A DNA stretch of 64,000 bases from Desulforapulum autotrophicum HRM2 (lineage in GTDB: Bacteria; Desulfobacterota; Desulfobacteria; Desulfobacterales; Desulfobacteraceae), in contig NC_012108.1 of the NCBI RefSeq assembly GCF_000020365.1, positions 248,001-312,000 of the forward strand, in the 5' to 3' direction. The first letter of the stretch is position 1, and every line of letters begins with the position of its first letter. A program made the position numbers and the translations under genes. Shown here in pieces: positions 16,979-24,709 of this stretch. Below the pieces are notes generated by a model. That model did no database searches. It was not told the origin of the DNA and saw nothing but the letters and a program-made list of their open reading frames with translations.

Positions 16979-17002
16979 ACGAAGTAGGAGTGAAAAGGTT
17001 AC
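16978..17002 (-). promoter_or_regulatory. Candidate ECF-sigma promoter of the sigma operon
   Basis: On the minus strand GTAAC (17002-16998) is separated by exactly 16 nt from CGTT (16981-16978). The -35 side reads TGTAACCTTTTCA, nearly identical to TGTAACTTTTCA before the Gly/Asn-rich gene. The position is about 130 bp upstream of the first gene, which would make the operon self-activating, as is typical of ECF systems. Confidence 0.6.
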
Positions 17003-17076
17003 AAATTAAACAATATCTTTTCACTATTTCGGTGGGACATAATGGCCATTGCCGTGTTCAGCAGCTTAAAAAGGTA

Positions 17077-17520
17077 TCAGCGTTTTTTTCTGATATACAT
17101 CCGTTTATCGACCCTGGCAACGACATCGTCCTGTTGATCCATGATCTCGACGGGGTATTGGGGCATGTATTTTTCACCGCCTGCTGTTTTTTCCATGATA
17201 TCGGATAGCATAGCATCGGTAATGCGGAATTCGGCGGTCATGGTCCCCCTGCCAGGTTTGATGAAATCAATGGTAGCGGCCTTATCCCATACCACATAGT
17301 CTGGACCCAGAATAGGAATCAACATCAGCATGTAAAAGGGGTCCACCATGGCGTAGAGGGAGCCGCCAAAGTGAGTATTGACGTAGTTCCGATTGTACCA
17401 GCGGCGTTGCATTACGACCTTGATGTAGCGGTATTCCCTGGAAATGGCTCTGACACGGATTCCCGTGCCCCAATAGGGCGGGTAGATGTTCATGAGGAGC
17501 TTGAAGGTTGATGCTTTCAT
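17077..17520 (-). CDS. DUF4442 hotdog-fold protein
   Basis: The 147-residue protein resembles DUF4442, a hotdog-fold (thioesterase-like) family: RVRAISREYRYIKVVMQRRW, then YVNTHFGGSLYAMVDPFYML, where the N-x2-HFGGSL-x2-M-D segment occupies the usual active-site helix, followed by KAATIDFIKPGRGTMTAEF. Family members are thought to act on acyl-CoA-type thioesters, but activity here is unproven. I chose the ATG at 17520, which has AGGAGAGG 5 nt upstream; the frame is open to 17616. It lies between the ECF operon promoter and a divergently oriented unknown gene, and is probably monocistronic. Confidence 0.75.
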   Translation of the reverse strand: MKASTFKLLMNIYPPYWGTGIRVRAISREYRYIKVVMQRRWYNRNYVNTHFGGSLYAMVDPFYMLMLIPILGPDYVVWDKAATIDFIKPGRGTMTAEFRITDAMLSDIMEKTAGGEKYMPQYPVEIMDQQDDVVARVDKRMYIRKKR

Positions 17521-17719
17521 TGCATCCTCTCCTGGTGGGTGATGCTTGTTCTGGGGAAACACATAATCCAGGGAAATCCTTAGAATTTTAAATTTATCCT
17601 TGCCACAACAGCCCATTGGCGTGGTATTTATGTCAAAAGCATACGGATGTGCACGGGTTTGTCAAGAATAATTGTTTTACACACTGGTCAATGGCCAAAG
17701 CAATAAAGGTAAATGTTTC

Positions 17720-19027
17720 ATGGGTACCCTTAAATTAATAGCCGGATCTTTGATTGTTCTGATGTTTGTGTCTGCCATTTCTCTTTCCATCGGGCTGATT
17801 TTTCTGGGTCTGGAATCTGTCCCCCTTGTAACTCTTGATCGAGAACTGAAACAGGAGGACATCGGGAGAATAAAAAAAATCATTCAACAGAATGATCCCC
17901 GCAGATTAAAGGATGGACAGGTGAAAAAAATCACCATCCAACAGGAGGAATTGAACCTTGTACTGGATTATGCCCTGGTATCCCTGGATGCCAGGATGGG
18001 TGCCCAGGTCGTCCTGAATGTTGAATCGGCAAAGATTCAGGTATGCATGGAACTTCCCGGAAGGCTTTCGGGTAAATACGTGAACCTGGCGGCACGACTT
18101 TCGTTCAAAGGCAGACAAACAACCATAACCTGCATGAAATTGGGAAAATTGCCAGTTCCGGTTTTTTGGGTCAACCCTGCCATTGCGCTGGGGTATCCTT
18201 TTTTTAAATCCACGGCCTGGTTTAAGACCGTGGGTGAAGTCATTGATTCAATCCGGGTCATTGAACCGGGTGATCGAAAGGTTAGCCTGGAATTTCAATG
18301 GGACCGGGGTGTTGCGAAACGGTTTCAGAATCAGGCCAGGGACTTGATCCTCTCTCCTTCGGAGAGGAATCGAATTAGATTCTATTCCGTGGAAATTGCC
18401 CGCATTTCCCACTCATTCAATAAACCCACACTCTCAGTATCAGCGTATTTTCAACCCCTTTTTGCAACGGCTCTGGAGCGAAGTCGGGCAGGTGAACCCC
18501 CAGGACCGGAAAACCGTGCCCTGGTGTTCAGCCTGACCCTCTATGTCATGAATTGGTCCGAGAAAATTCTCACCGGAGATCCTGGAGAGGCTGCTCTGCC
18601 CAAAGCTGCAAGGCAGACCCTGACCCTGGTGGGCCGAAGTGATCTTACCCAGCATTTTTTGATCTCAGCCGCCATTGCTGCAGGTTCAAACAGCGGGCTG
18701 TCATCCATTGTGGGCGTATTCAAGGAGATGGAGGACTCAAGGGGAGGGACTGGGTTCAGCTTTGCAGATCTTGCTGCAGACAGGGCCGGGATCGCCTTTG
18801 CCAAGCTGGCCGTTGCTGACAGTGACCAGGCCCGTGCCCTTCAGATATCCATGGCTCGAATTCGCCGTGAATCTGAATTTATGCCCCCCATTGACCATCT
18901 TCCCGAAGGGATCATGGAACTAGAGTTTAAACATACATACCATGACTTAAACTCCAGGGAATATGCCCTGGTTGAAGCGGAGATTACCCGGAGAATTGAA
19001 GGTTGCAAAATCCATGGTCAGGACTGA
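17720..19027 (+). CDS. Unknown membrane-anchored protein
   Basis: This 435-residue product starts at an ATG (17720; MGTLKLIAG), followed by a single hydrophobic helix (about residues 5-32), then a soluble region presumably outside the inner membrane. There is an amphipathic segment with RELKQEDIGRIKKIIQ, beta-rich middle parts (VTWVNP-like loops, e.g. FWVNPAIALGYPFFK), and a C-terminal half rich in Ala/Leu helices. I do not recognise the family. An in-frame TTG at 17672 would extend it by 16 residues, but it lacks a ribosome site. It is monocistronic and followed by the structured region at 19152. Confidence 0.65.
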   Translation: MGTLKLIAGSLIVLMFVSAISLSIGLIFLGLESVPLVTLDRELKQEDIGRIKKIIQQNDPRRLKDGQVKKITIQQEELNLVLDYALVSLDARMGAQVVLNVESAKIQVCMELPGRLSGKYVNLAARLSFKGRQTTITCMKLGKLPVPVFWVNPAIALGYPFFKSTAWFKTVGEVIDSIRVIEPGDRKVSLEFQWDRGVAKRFQNQARDLILSPSERNRIRFYSVEIARISHSFNKPTLSVSAYFQPLFATALERSRAGEPPGPENRALVFSLTLYVMNWSEKILTGDPGEAALPKAARQTLTLVGRSDLTQHFLISAAIAAGSNSGLSSIVGVFKEMEDSRGGTGFSFADLAADRAGIAFAKLAVADSDQARALQISMARIRRESEFMPPIDHLPEGIMELEFKHTYHDLNSREYALVEAEITRRIEGCKIHGQD

Positions 19028-19151
19028 TGCCTGATCTGGCCGTTCAGGTTAATCTTGTTTTTGATCTTGATTTCAGGGCTGAAGGATTTAAATCTTCTTC
19101 CTGTTCCATGGGCAGATAAGGGCCATGGAAACAATAAAATCCGATAACAGA

Positions 19152-19292
19152 GGTGAACGGGAACAGGTTTTACCCGAAGCGGGTTAAATGGCAGCGGTCA
19201 GCATGGACGCTGAAGGAGCTACCATTTCCCTCGCAGCAGCCCATGGACGGGCTGCGAGAATGAGCCTAGGGTTATACCTGTTCCCGTTCGCC
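19152..19292. ncRNA. Candidate structured RNA or inverted-repeat element
   Basis: A 17-bp outer stem (19152-19168 with 19276-19292; core GAACGGGAACAGGT and its exact complement, plus one G-U) encloses several smaller hairpins: ACCCG-AAG-CGGGT (19172-19184) and CTCGCAGC with GCTGCGAG (about 19230-19258). The layout of a closing stem with a multi-branched interior is that of a riboswitch-sized RNA, but it could also be a small non-autonomous mobile element. It matches no riboswitch I know. The strand is undetermined; it lies between the unknown gene ending at 19027 and the 3' end of cobU. Confidence 0.5.
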
Positions 19293-19414
19293 GGACTTAT
19301 ATGAGTTTCATGTAAAAAAGCTACCCGCACAGGTAGAAAGATCTTGTGTCTGTGTGTGCTTGTTGGGAACGGGGGAATCAAAAGCATGGGGATGACAACG
19401 GTTCCCGGACAGGG

Positions 19415-19945
19415 TCAGACCGTGGTCACGGGTTTGATCTTGACGGGGATACCGGCCACCATCCAGACGACACGGTCCGCAACAGAGGCGATTCGCTGGT
19501 TGACAAATCCAGCCAAATCCCTGAATTGTCTGGCCAGTGCATTTTCCGGAACAATCCCGGCACCCACCTCATTGGAGACCAGAATTACGGGGCAGCAGGC
19601 GCGGCCAAGGCTTGATGCAAGGGCCTGGAGTTTGAGTTCGATGGCAGGTTGGTCAAGGTTGTTAAACATAAGATTTGATGTCCACAGGGTGAGGCAGTCC
19701 ACCAATATCACGTCCGATGACCCTGATTTTTCGTCAATGATGTTTGCAATCTCCAGGGGTTCTTCTGCCGTTATCCAGCTGTTTCCCCTTTCCTGCTGGT
19801 GCTTGATCACCCGGTTTTCCATCTCCGAATCCGTGGGAACGGAGGTTGCAATGAAAAGTTTTCTTGTGCCGGAGAGGGCGTTTGCCAGACCAAGGGCATG
19901 GCTGCTTTTCCCACTGCGGCATCCGCCAATTACCAAAGTTATCAT
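19415..19945 (-). CDS. cobU: Adenosylcobinamide kinase/guanylyltransferase
   Basis: This 176-residue protein begins MITLVIGGCRSGKSSHA with the CobU/CobP P-loop. HQQERGNSWITAEEP contains the histidine region that is guanylylated, and ILVDCLTLWTSNLM and SNEVGAGIVPENALARQFRD follow as in the family. It phosphorylates adenosylcobinamide and transfers GMP to it in nucleotide-loop assembly. It is the last gene of the cobalamin operon, 25 bp after cbiP. No cobS, cobT or cobC gene is in the window. Confidence 0.95.
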   Translation of the reverse strand: MITLVIGGCRSGKSSHALGLANALSGTRKLFIATSVPTDSEMENRVIKHQQERGNSWITAEEPLEIANIIDEKSGSSDVILVDCLTLWTSNLMFNNLDQPAIELKLQALASSLGRACCPVILVSNEVGAGIVPENALARQFRDLAGFVNQRIASVADRVVWMVAGIPVKIKPVTTV

Positions 19946-19969
19946 TGTTTTTGTCCTGTTTTTGTTCGG

Positions 19970-21472
19970 TTATGCTGAAATCTGTCTGCCCGCTCTGACC
20001 CCCGTGGCATCCAGGAGCTGTCCAAGGTTGACGTAGCGTTCAAAATGGTCTTTGAGCTGGGCATAATTCTGCTCTTTTGACGGGACGTTCGACAGGTCAA
20101 TATCCTTGATGCCGGCCATGTTCAGCCATTTTTTAAGGATAAGCGGGGTGTCGAACAGGCCGTGCATGTAAGTGCCTGCCACCTGGCCATTGTCGGCGAT
20201 GCATCCGTCAAAATCAGTGCATGGTTGTTGATTTCTGGAAATTAACGTGAAAAATGCCGAACCTGCGGTTCTTTGGGTTTCACCCATGTGGATTTCATAC
20301 CCCTCGCCTGGGATAGTGTCCCACTCAAAGGCACTCAAGGTGGTTGTTTTAGGTGCCTGGAGGATGGTCTTTACAGGCAGAAGACCCAGTCCTCGGGTGG
20401 TGCCGGGATCTCCTTCCAACCCCTGGGGATCTTCAATGGCCGTGCCCAGCATCTGATAGCCGCCGCAGATGCCAAGCAGGCAGCCCTGATTTTTAACATG
20501 GGTCTGGATGCTTTCCTCCCAGCAGCTGCTCCTGAGCCAGTCCATGTCGGCCCGGGTGTTTTTGGATCCGGGAATGATCACGGCCTTGAACACGGAAAGG
20601 TCTCCGGGTCTGTCTACAAAGGCGAGTTCAATCCCGTCGATACTTGCCAGGGTGTGGAAGTCGGTAAAGTTGGAGATATGGGGCAGGCGAATCACACCAA
20701 TGGCCGGTTTTTTCCTGTCCAGGGCGGTGATCGATGGGCAGCATTCGATCTCCACGGAATCCTCAGCATCAATCCTGAAATGGGAGTACCAGGGAAGCAC
20801 GCCAAACACCGGTTTTCCCGTTTGTTTTTCAATCCACTCGATACCGTCCCTGAAAAGGGTAATATCCCCCCGGAACCGGTTGATGATAAATCCCTTGACC
20901 ATGTCCCGAAAGGCATCGGGAAGGCAGGCCAGGGTGCCGACAATCTGGCCGAATACGCCTCCCCGGTGAATGTCTGCCACAAGTATCACAGGGGCCTTTG
21001 CGTGGGCTGCCATGGGAAAATTAACAATGTCCGAAGGCATGAGGTTCACCTCTGCACAGGAACCTGCTCCTTCCATGACCACAAGATCGTAACGGCTTTT
21101 AAGCCGGTCATAGGCCAGGCAGGATTCCTTGAAGTAGAGCTCTTTTTTCCGGTGGTAGTCAAGGGCTGTTGCATTGGCAAAGGCCCTTCCATTGAGCACC
21201 ACCTGGCACCCCATCTCGCCCGTGGGTTTCAGCAGCACCGGGTTCATGTCCACATGGGGAACGATTCTTGCGGCCTGGGCCTGGACAATCTGAGCCCTGC
21301 CCATCTCAAGTCCCTCGGGGGTGATTCCGGAGTTGTTGGACATGTTCTGGGATTTGAAGGGTGCTACCCCCACGCCCCGATCGGCCAGGGATCTGCAAAG
21401 GGCAGCATTGACAATGCTTTTTCCCACATCAGAACCGGTTCCAAATACGGCAATGGCGTCTGTTTTTTTCAT
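19970..21472 (-). CDS. cbiP: Adenosylcobyric acid synthase (glutamine-hydrolysing)
   Basis: This 500-residue enzyme amidates adenosylcobyrinic acid a,c-diamide at positions b, d, e and g. The N-terminal ATPase half opens with VFGTGSDVGKSIVNAALC (modified P-loop) and contains PFKSQNMSNNSGITPEG. The C-terminal class-I glutamine amidotransferase half (about 250-470) has the nucleophile Cys in CLLGICGGYQMLG and a downstream His in YMHGLFD. The length fits CobQ/CbiP. Its ATG overlaps the stop of cobO by 4 nt. Confidence 0.96.
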   Translation of the reverse strand: MKKTDAIAVFGTGSDVGKSIVNAALCRSLADRGVGVAPFKSQNMSNNSGITPEGLEMGRAQIVQAQAARIVPHVDMNPVLLKPTGEMGCQVVLNGRAFANATALDYHRKKELYFKESCLAYDRLKSRYDLVVMEGAGSCAEVNLMPSDIVNFPMAAHAKAPVILVADIHRGGVFGQIVGTLACLPDAFRDMVKGFIINRFRGDITLFRDGIEWIEKQTGKPVFGVLPWYSHFRIDAEDSVEIECCPSITALDRKKPAIGVIRLPHISNFTDFHTLASIDGIELAFVDRPGDLSVFKAVIIPGSKNTRADMDWLRSSCWEESIQTHVKNQGCLLGICGGYQMLGTAIEDPQGLEGDPGTTRGLGLLPVKTILQAPKTTTLSAFEWDTIPGEGYEIHMGETQRTAGSAFFTLISRNQQPCTDFDGCIADNGQVAGTYMHGLFDTPLILKKWLNMAGIKDIDLSNVPSKEQNYAQLKDHFERYVNLGQLLDATGVRAGRQISA

Positions 21473-21984
21473 TTTTCGATCCCGGTCCTTGCCTTGACCC
21501 CGTTCTTATAATAGTGCTTGATCTCCCGCATTTCGGTTACCAGGTCTGCTCGATCCATCACCCTGGGGGTGGCCCCCCGGCCCGTGATCACAAGTTCCAC
21601 GTGGTCGGGTTTGAGATCCATGAGCTTTAAAATATCGTTTTCGGAAAACAATCCGCACATCACAGCAACATTACCCTCTTCCACCACCACCACATCGTAC
21701 TGGCCCTGGGTCAGAACCTCGACCACACGCTCATAGCCCTTTTTGCCCGCTTCGATGTCCTCGGGTGAGGGTTTGCCTTTGACAAAACGGCCAAGGCCGT
21801 ATTGTTCGACGGTGATCAGCTCTGAAAATCGTTCCAGGGCCTTGATTTCAGAATAGTCGCCCTGTTTGAGAAACTGAACGATAAAAACCTTGAGTCCTGC
21901 GCCTGCGGCCCTGACGCTCAGCCCCAGTGATGCTGTGGTTTTTCCTTTTCCGTTGCCCGTATAAACCTGAACATATCCCTTCAT
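21469..21984 (-). CDS. cobO: Cob(I)yrinic acid a,c-diamide adenosyltransferase
   Basis: The 171-residue protein has the BtuR/CobO P-loop near the N-terminus (VYTGNGKGKTTASLGLSV), then FIVQFLKQGDYSEIKAL, DVVVVEEGNVAVMCG and ELVITGRGATPRVMDRADLV, all standard for this family. It transfers the 5'-deoxyadenosyl group from ATP to reduced corrinoid cobalt. GGGAGA precedes the ATG. It sits between cbiH and cbiP in the operon, with a 4-nt overlap into cbiP. Confidence 0.95.
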   Translation of the reverse strand: MKGYVQVYTGNGKGKTTASLGLSVRAAGAGLKVFIVQFLKQGDYSEIKALERFSELITVEQYGLGRFVKGKPSPEDIEAGKKGYERVVEVLTQGQYDVVVVEEGNVAVMCGLFSENDILKLMDLKPDHVELVITGRGATPRVMDRADLVTEMREIKHYYKNGVKARTGIEK

Positions 21985-21999
21985 TTTTCATCTCCCTTT

Positions 22000-22884
22000 T
22001 TAGAGTTTGTACTTACCCGAGTATCCCCTGGGAGTATACATGAAGTCAAGGTATTCAACCGACGCCTTGTTACCTACAAAGAGGACAGTCTGCATCCCCA
22101 CTTCGGCCTGGTCCAGATCCTTGAGGGGAACTACTGAAACCTTCTGGCCGTCGCGCATGGCCGCAGTCACAACTCCCACCGGGGTGTTTTCATTCCTGTG
22201 CTCGAGGATCAGGTCCCTTGCCCGGTTGAGCTGCCAGTCTCTTTTTTTGCTCTTGGGGTTGTAGATGGCAATGACAAAATCCGCCGAAGCCGCTGCTGTT
22301 ATCCGTTGCTCAATGGTCTCCCAGGGGGTGAGAAGATCGCTCAGGCTGATGGCGCAGAAATCGTGGGTCAGGGGTGCTCCCACCAGGGATGCCCCGGCTG
22401 CAAGGGCCGGAATTCCCGGGACCACCTCGATTTCGAGGATGTTTTCCCTATGATCTCCATGGTGTGGGGTTCCGTGGCGGACCAGGTGAATCCCCTTTTT
22501 CTGACACATTTCAAACACCAGGCCTGCCATGGCATAGATGCCGGCATCTCCCCCGGATATCAGGGCACAGGTTTTACCGGTAAGGGCCTCGGCAATGGCC
22601 TGTTCGACCCTGTCTACCTCCTTGGTCATGCCCGTTGCAATGGTCTTCTTGTCCTTGATCAGCGGTTGGATCAGGTCCATATATGTGGTATAGCCCGCAA
22701 CGGCATCTGCCTGTTCCAACAGGTCAATGGCCCTGCCTGCCATGTAGTTTACATCCCCGGGGCCGGTCCCGATGACAAACAGTCGATTTGTTTTCGTGCC
22801 ACGGCAAGGGTCACATTTCCCTGTTTCATTTTTGGCACAATGAGGTTCCCGTTGTTTGACGCCAGAATCGCTGCTGCTTCGCAT
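22000..22884 (-). CDS. cbiH: Precorrin-3B / cobalt-precorrin-3 C17-methyltransferase
   Basis: This is a tetrapyrrole methylase with FVIGTGPGDVNYMAGRAID, GGDAGIYAMAGLVFE and IYNPKSKKRDWQL as in CbiH/CobJ. It methylates C17 and drives ring contraction using S-adenosylmethionine. The only start in this frame that leaves the SAM-binding N-terminus intact is the ATG at 22884, giving 294 residues and an odd 33-residue head (MRSSSDSGVKQREPH and onward) that overlaps the 3' end of cbiG by 136 bp in another frame. A GGGAG element lies about 11 nt upstream. Either the overlap is real or a rare start codon nearer the conserved domain is used. Confidence 0.9.
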   Translation of the reverse strand: MRSSSDSGVKQREPHCAKNETGKCDPCRGTKTNRLFVIGTGPGDVNYMAGRAIDLLEQADAVAGYTTYMDLIQPLIKDKKTIATGMTKEVDRVEQAIAEALTGKTCALISGGDAGIYAMAGLVFEMCQKKGIHLVRHGTPHHGDHRENILEIEVVPGIPALAAGASLVGAPLTHDFCAISLSDLLTPWETIEQRITAAASADFVIAIYNPKSKKRDWQLNRARDLILEHRNENTPVGVVTAAMRDGQKVSVVPLKDLDQAEVGMQTVLFVGNKASVEYLDFMYTPRGYSGKYKL

Positions 22885-23909
22885 ACGCTTTTTACTCCCA
22901 AATGTTTTTCCACCATTTTTGATGGATTTTCAATCGTGGTTACCGAGTTAAGAGTCGGTTTGTCATAAAATTTAATATCCCGGCCAAGAGTGTGTGCAAG
23001 GGATAGGATTCCCTGTTCGTCCTGCTTTACCTCGGTGGTTCCAATGGTAAAGATCGATGACCGGGATAGTCCTTTTAGCCGTAACATTTGATCCAGAAAT
23101 GCCTGGATCTCGTCCAGGGATGTGCCCCTGTTACACCCGATGCCCAGGGCCAGGATCTGTGGTCGAAGTACAAGGGTTTCACGTGGAACGTTTTCCGTCG
23201 TGTCCGTGCACACCACCGAGGGCCTGTCTTTTTCCGGGATCCCGGTGGTTAAAATGGCCAGTCCATGGGGGATGTGGGGCATTACCAAACCATAGGGGTC
23301 GTGGACCTCAACGGGTTCTCCCTGAAGAAATGCCATATTGATGGTCTTGATGGCTTCTGGGTTTTCAATGGCAAGGTTTCCCGCCTTTGCCACAAGATCA
23401 ATGGCTGGAAGTTGGTTGACATCCGTGGCCGTGGTGATGATTGGTCTTGCATGGATCATGGCTGCAACGGTACGGGCAAGGTCATTGGCCCCCCCCAGAT
23501 GACCGGAAACAAGGCTGATGGCGTTGATTCCCCTGTCATCCACCACCACAACGGCAGGGTCATGACACTTTGATCTTAACAGCGGGGCTATGACTCGAAC
23601 TGCAATGCCTGTTGAAAAAATAAAAATATGGGAATCATACCCATGAAACTGCTCCTGAACGGTCTGGGTAAGGGTTTGAAATCCCATGGCACCCTCTGGA
23701 CAACCGGGAAGTGACGCAAGTTTTGTGGTGACAAAAAGATCGACCCCCTGGCTGTCTTCCTGAGTTCTTCTGGTATATGGCCCAGGAGGGTTAGCCCGGG
23801 AATCAAGGGGGTGATTTGCTGCAAAGGCCCGTGCAAGGCGACCGCCGAGTTTTATGCCGTTGGGGGTGATGGCCCATACGGCAACCCTGCCTTGATTGCG
23901 GGTCTGCAT
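22749..23909 (-). CDS. cbiG: Cobalt-precorrin-5A hydrolase
   Basis: The 386-residue protein has the three parts of CbiG: an N-terminal domain with FIFSTGIAVRVIAPLL, a middle region with VVVDDRGINAISLVSGHLGGAN, and a C-terminal domain with LALGIGCNRGTSLDEIQ and IGTTEVKQDEQGIL. It opens the delta-lactone ring of cobalt-precorrin-5A, a step found only in the anaerobic route. I chose the ATG at 23909 because GGGAGG lies 8 nt before it; the ATG at 23930 forms a 4-nt overlap with cbiF and remains possible. The 3' end overlaps the cbiH frame. Confidence 0.94.
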   Translation of the reverse strand: MQTRNQGRVAVWAITPNGIKLGGRLARAFAANHPLDSRANPPGPYTRRTQEDSQGVDLFVTTKLASLPGCPEGAMGFQTLTQTVQEQFHGYDSHIFIFSTGIAVRVIAPLLRSKCHDPAVVVVDDRGINAISLVSGHLGGANDLARTVAAMIHARPIITTATDVNQLPAIDLVAKAGNLAIENPEAIKTINMAFLQGEPVEVHDPYGLVMPHIPHGLAILTTGIPEKDRPSVVCTDTTENVPRETLVLRPQILALGIGCNRGTSLDEIQAFLDQMLRLKGLSRSSIFTIGTTEVKQDEQGILSLAHTLGRDIKFYDKPTLNSVTTIENPSKMVEKHLGVKSVCEAAAILASNNGNLIVPKMKQGNVTLAVARKQIDCLSSGPAPGM

Positions 23910-23926
23910 CTTTTTTTCCTCCCGGG

Positions 23927-24709
23927 TCATTTTTTTTCCCGAAAACCGTGGGTGAACCCGGCATCATAGAGCTTTGAGGCGATGACCTCTCCTTTGTCCC
24001 TTGCCACGGCCACGGCATCTCCAACAAGGATCAGGGCCTGGCTTTTGATGTTCTGGGTCTCAACGGTATGACTGAGGTGTGCCAATGTGGTATAGATAAT
24101 TCGTTCCTGGGGGTGACCGATCTTATAGGCGATGGCACACACACCGTCCTCTCCATAGTGCCGACTGAGGATTTCCTGGACCCGTTTCACGTGGACAATG
24201 GAAAGATAGATGGCCATGGAGCTGTGGTGGGCCGCCAGAAGATCAAGATCCTCCTGGTCAGGCACCGGGGTCCTTCCTGAAATCCGGGTTAATATAAGGG
24301 TTTGAGTCACCTCGGGCAGGGTGTATTCCATGCCCATGGCAGCGGCGGCGGCAAAGGCTGCGGTGACCCCGGGGATCACCTCATAGGGGATATAACAGCG
24401 ATCCAGTTCCCTCATCTGTTCGAAAATAGCACCATAGAGGGAGGGGTCTCCGGTGTGGAGTCGAACAATTTTCTGGCCTTGCCCATGGGCCTGCTGTATC
24501 ATGTTAATGATGTCGCCAAGGTCCATGGCCGCGCTGTTGACGGCCTGTGCATCGGCCCGTTTCCACTTGAGCAGGGCCTCGGGTACAAGGGAGCCTGCAT
24601 AGATGATGAGGTCTGCTCCAGCAAGGGCCGTCTGGCCCTTGACTGTGATGAGGTCCGGATCTCCCGGGCCTGCACCTGCAAAAATGACGGGGTTGGTTTC
24701 CGTGGTCAT
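23927..24709 (-). CDS. cbiF: Precorrin-4 / cobalt-precorrin-4 C11-methyltransferase
   Basis: This 260-residue tetrapyrrole methylase contains VIFAGAGPGDPDLITVKG, LHTGDPSLYGAIFEQM, PYEVIPGVTAAFAAAAAMG and LILTRISGRTPVP, all typical of CbiF/CobM. It methylates C11 of the contracted ring with S-adenosylmethionine. The start is set at the ATG 24709, which overlaps the cbiET stop by 4 nt; an in-frame ATG at 24751 would give a 14-residue basic head lying inside cbiET. Confidence 0.95.
   Translation of the reverse strand: MTTETNPVIFAGAGPGDPDLITVKGQTALAGADLIIYAGSLVPEALLKWKRADAQAVNSAAMDLGDIINMIQQAHGQGQKIVRLHTGDPSLYGAIFEQMRELDRCYIPYEVIPGVTAAFAAAAAMGMEYTLPEVTQTLILTRISGRTPVPDQEDLDLLAAHHSSMAIYLSIVHVKRVQEILSRHYGEDGVCAIAYKIGHPQERIIYTTLAHLSHTVETQNIKSQALILVGDAVAVARDKGEVIASKLYDAGFTHGFREKK

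Noticed and set aside
20273-21511. 412-codon plus-strand frame opposite cbiP
   Set aside because: It is a full-length antisense shadow of the well-supported cbiP gene, with no ribosome site and no recognisable domains.
22198-22968. 256-codon plus-strand frame opposite cbiH
   Set aside because: Antisense shadow of cbiH and the end of cbiG; no domain and no ribosome site.
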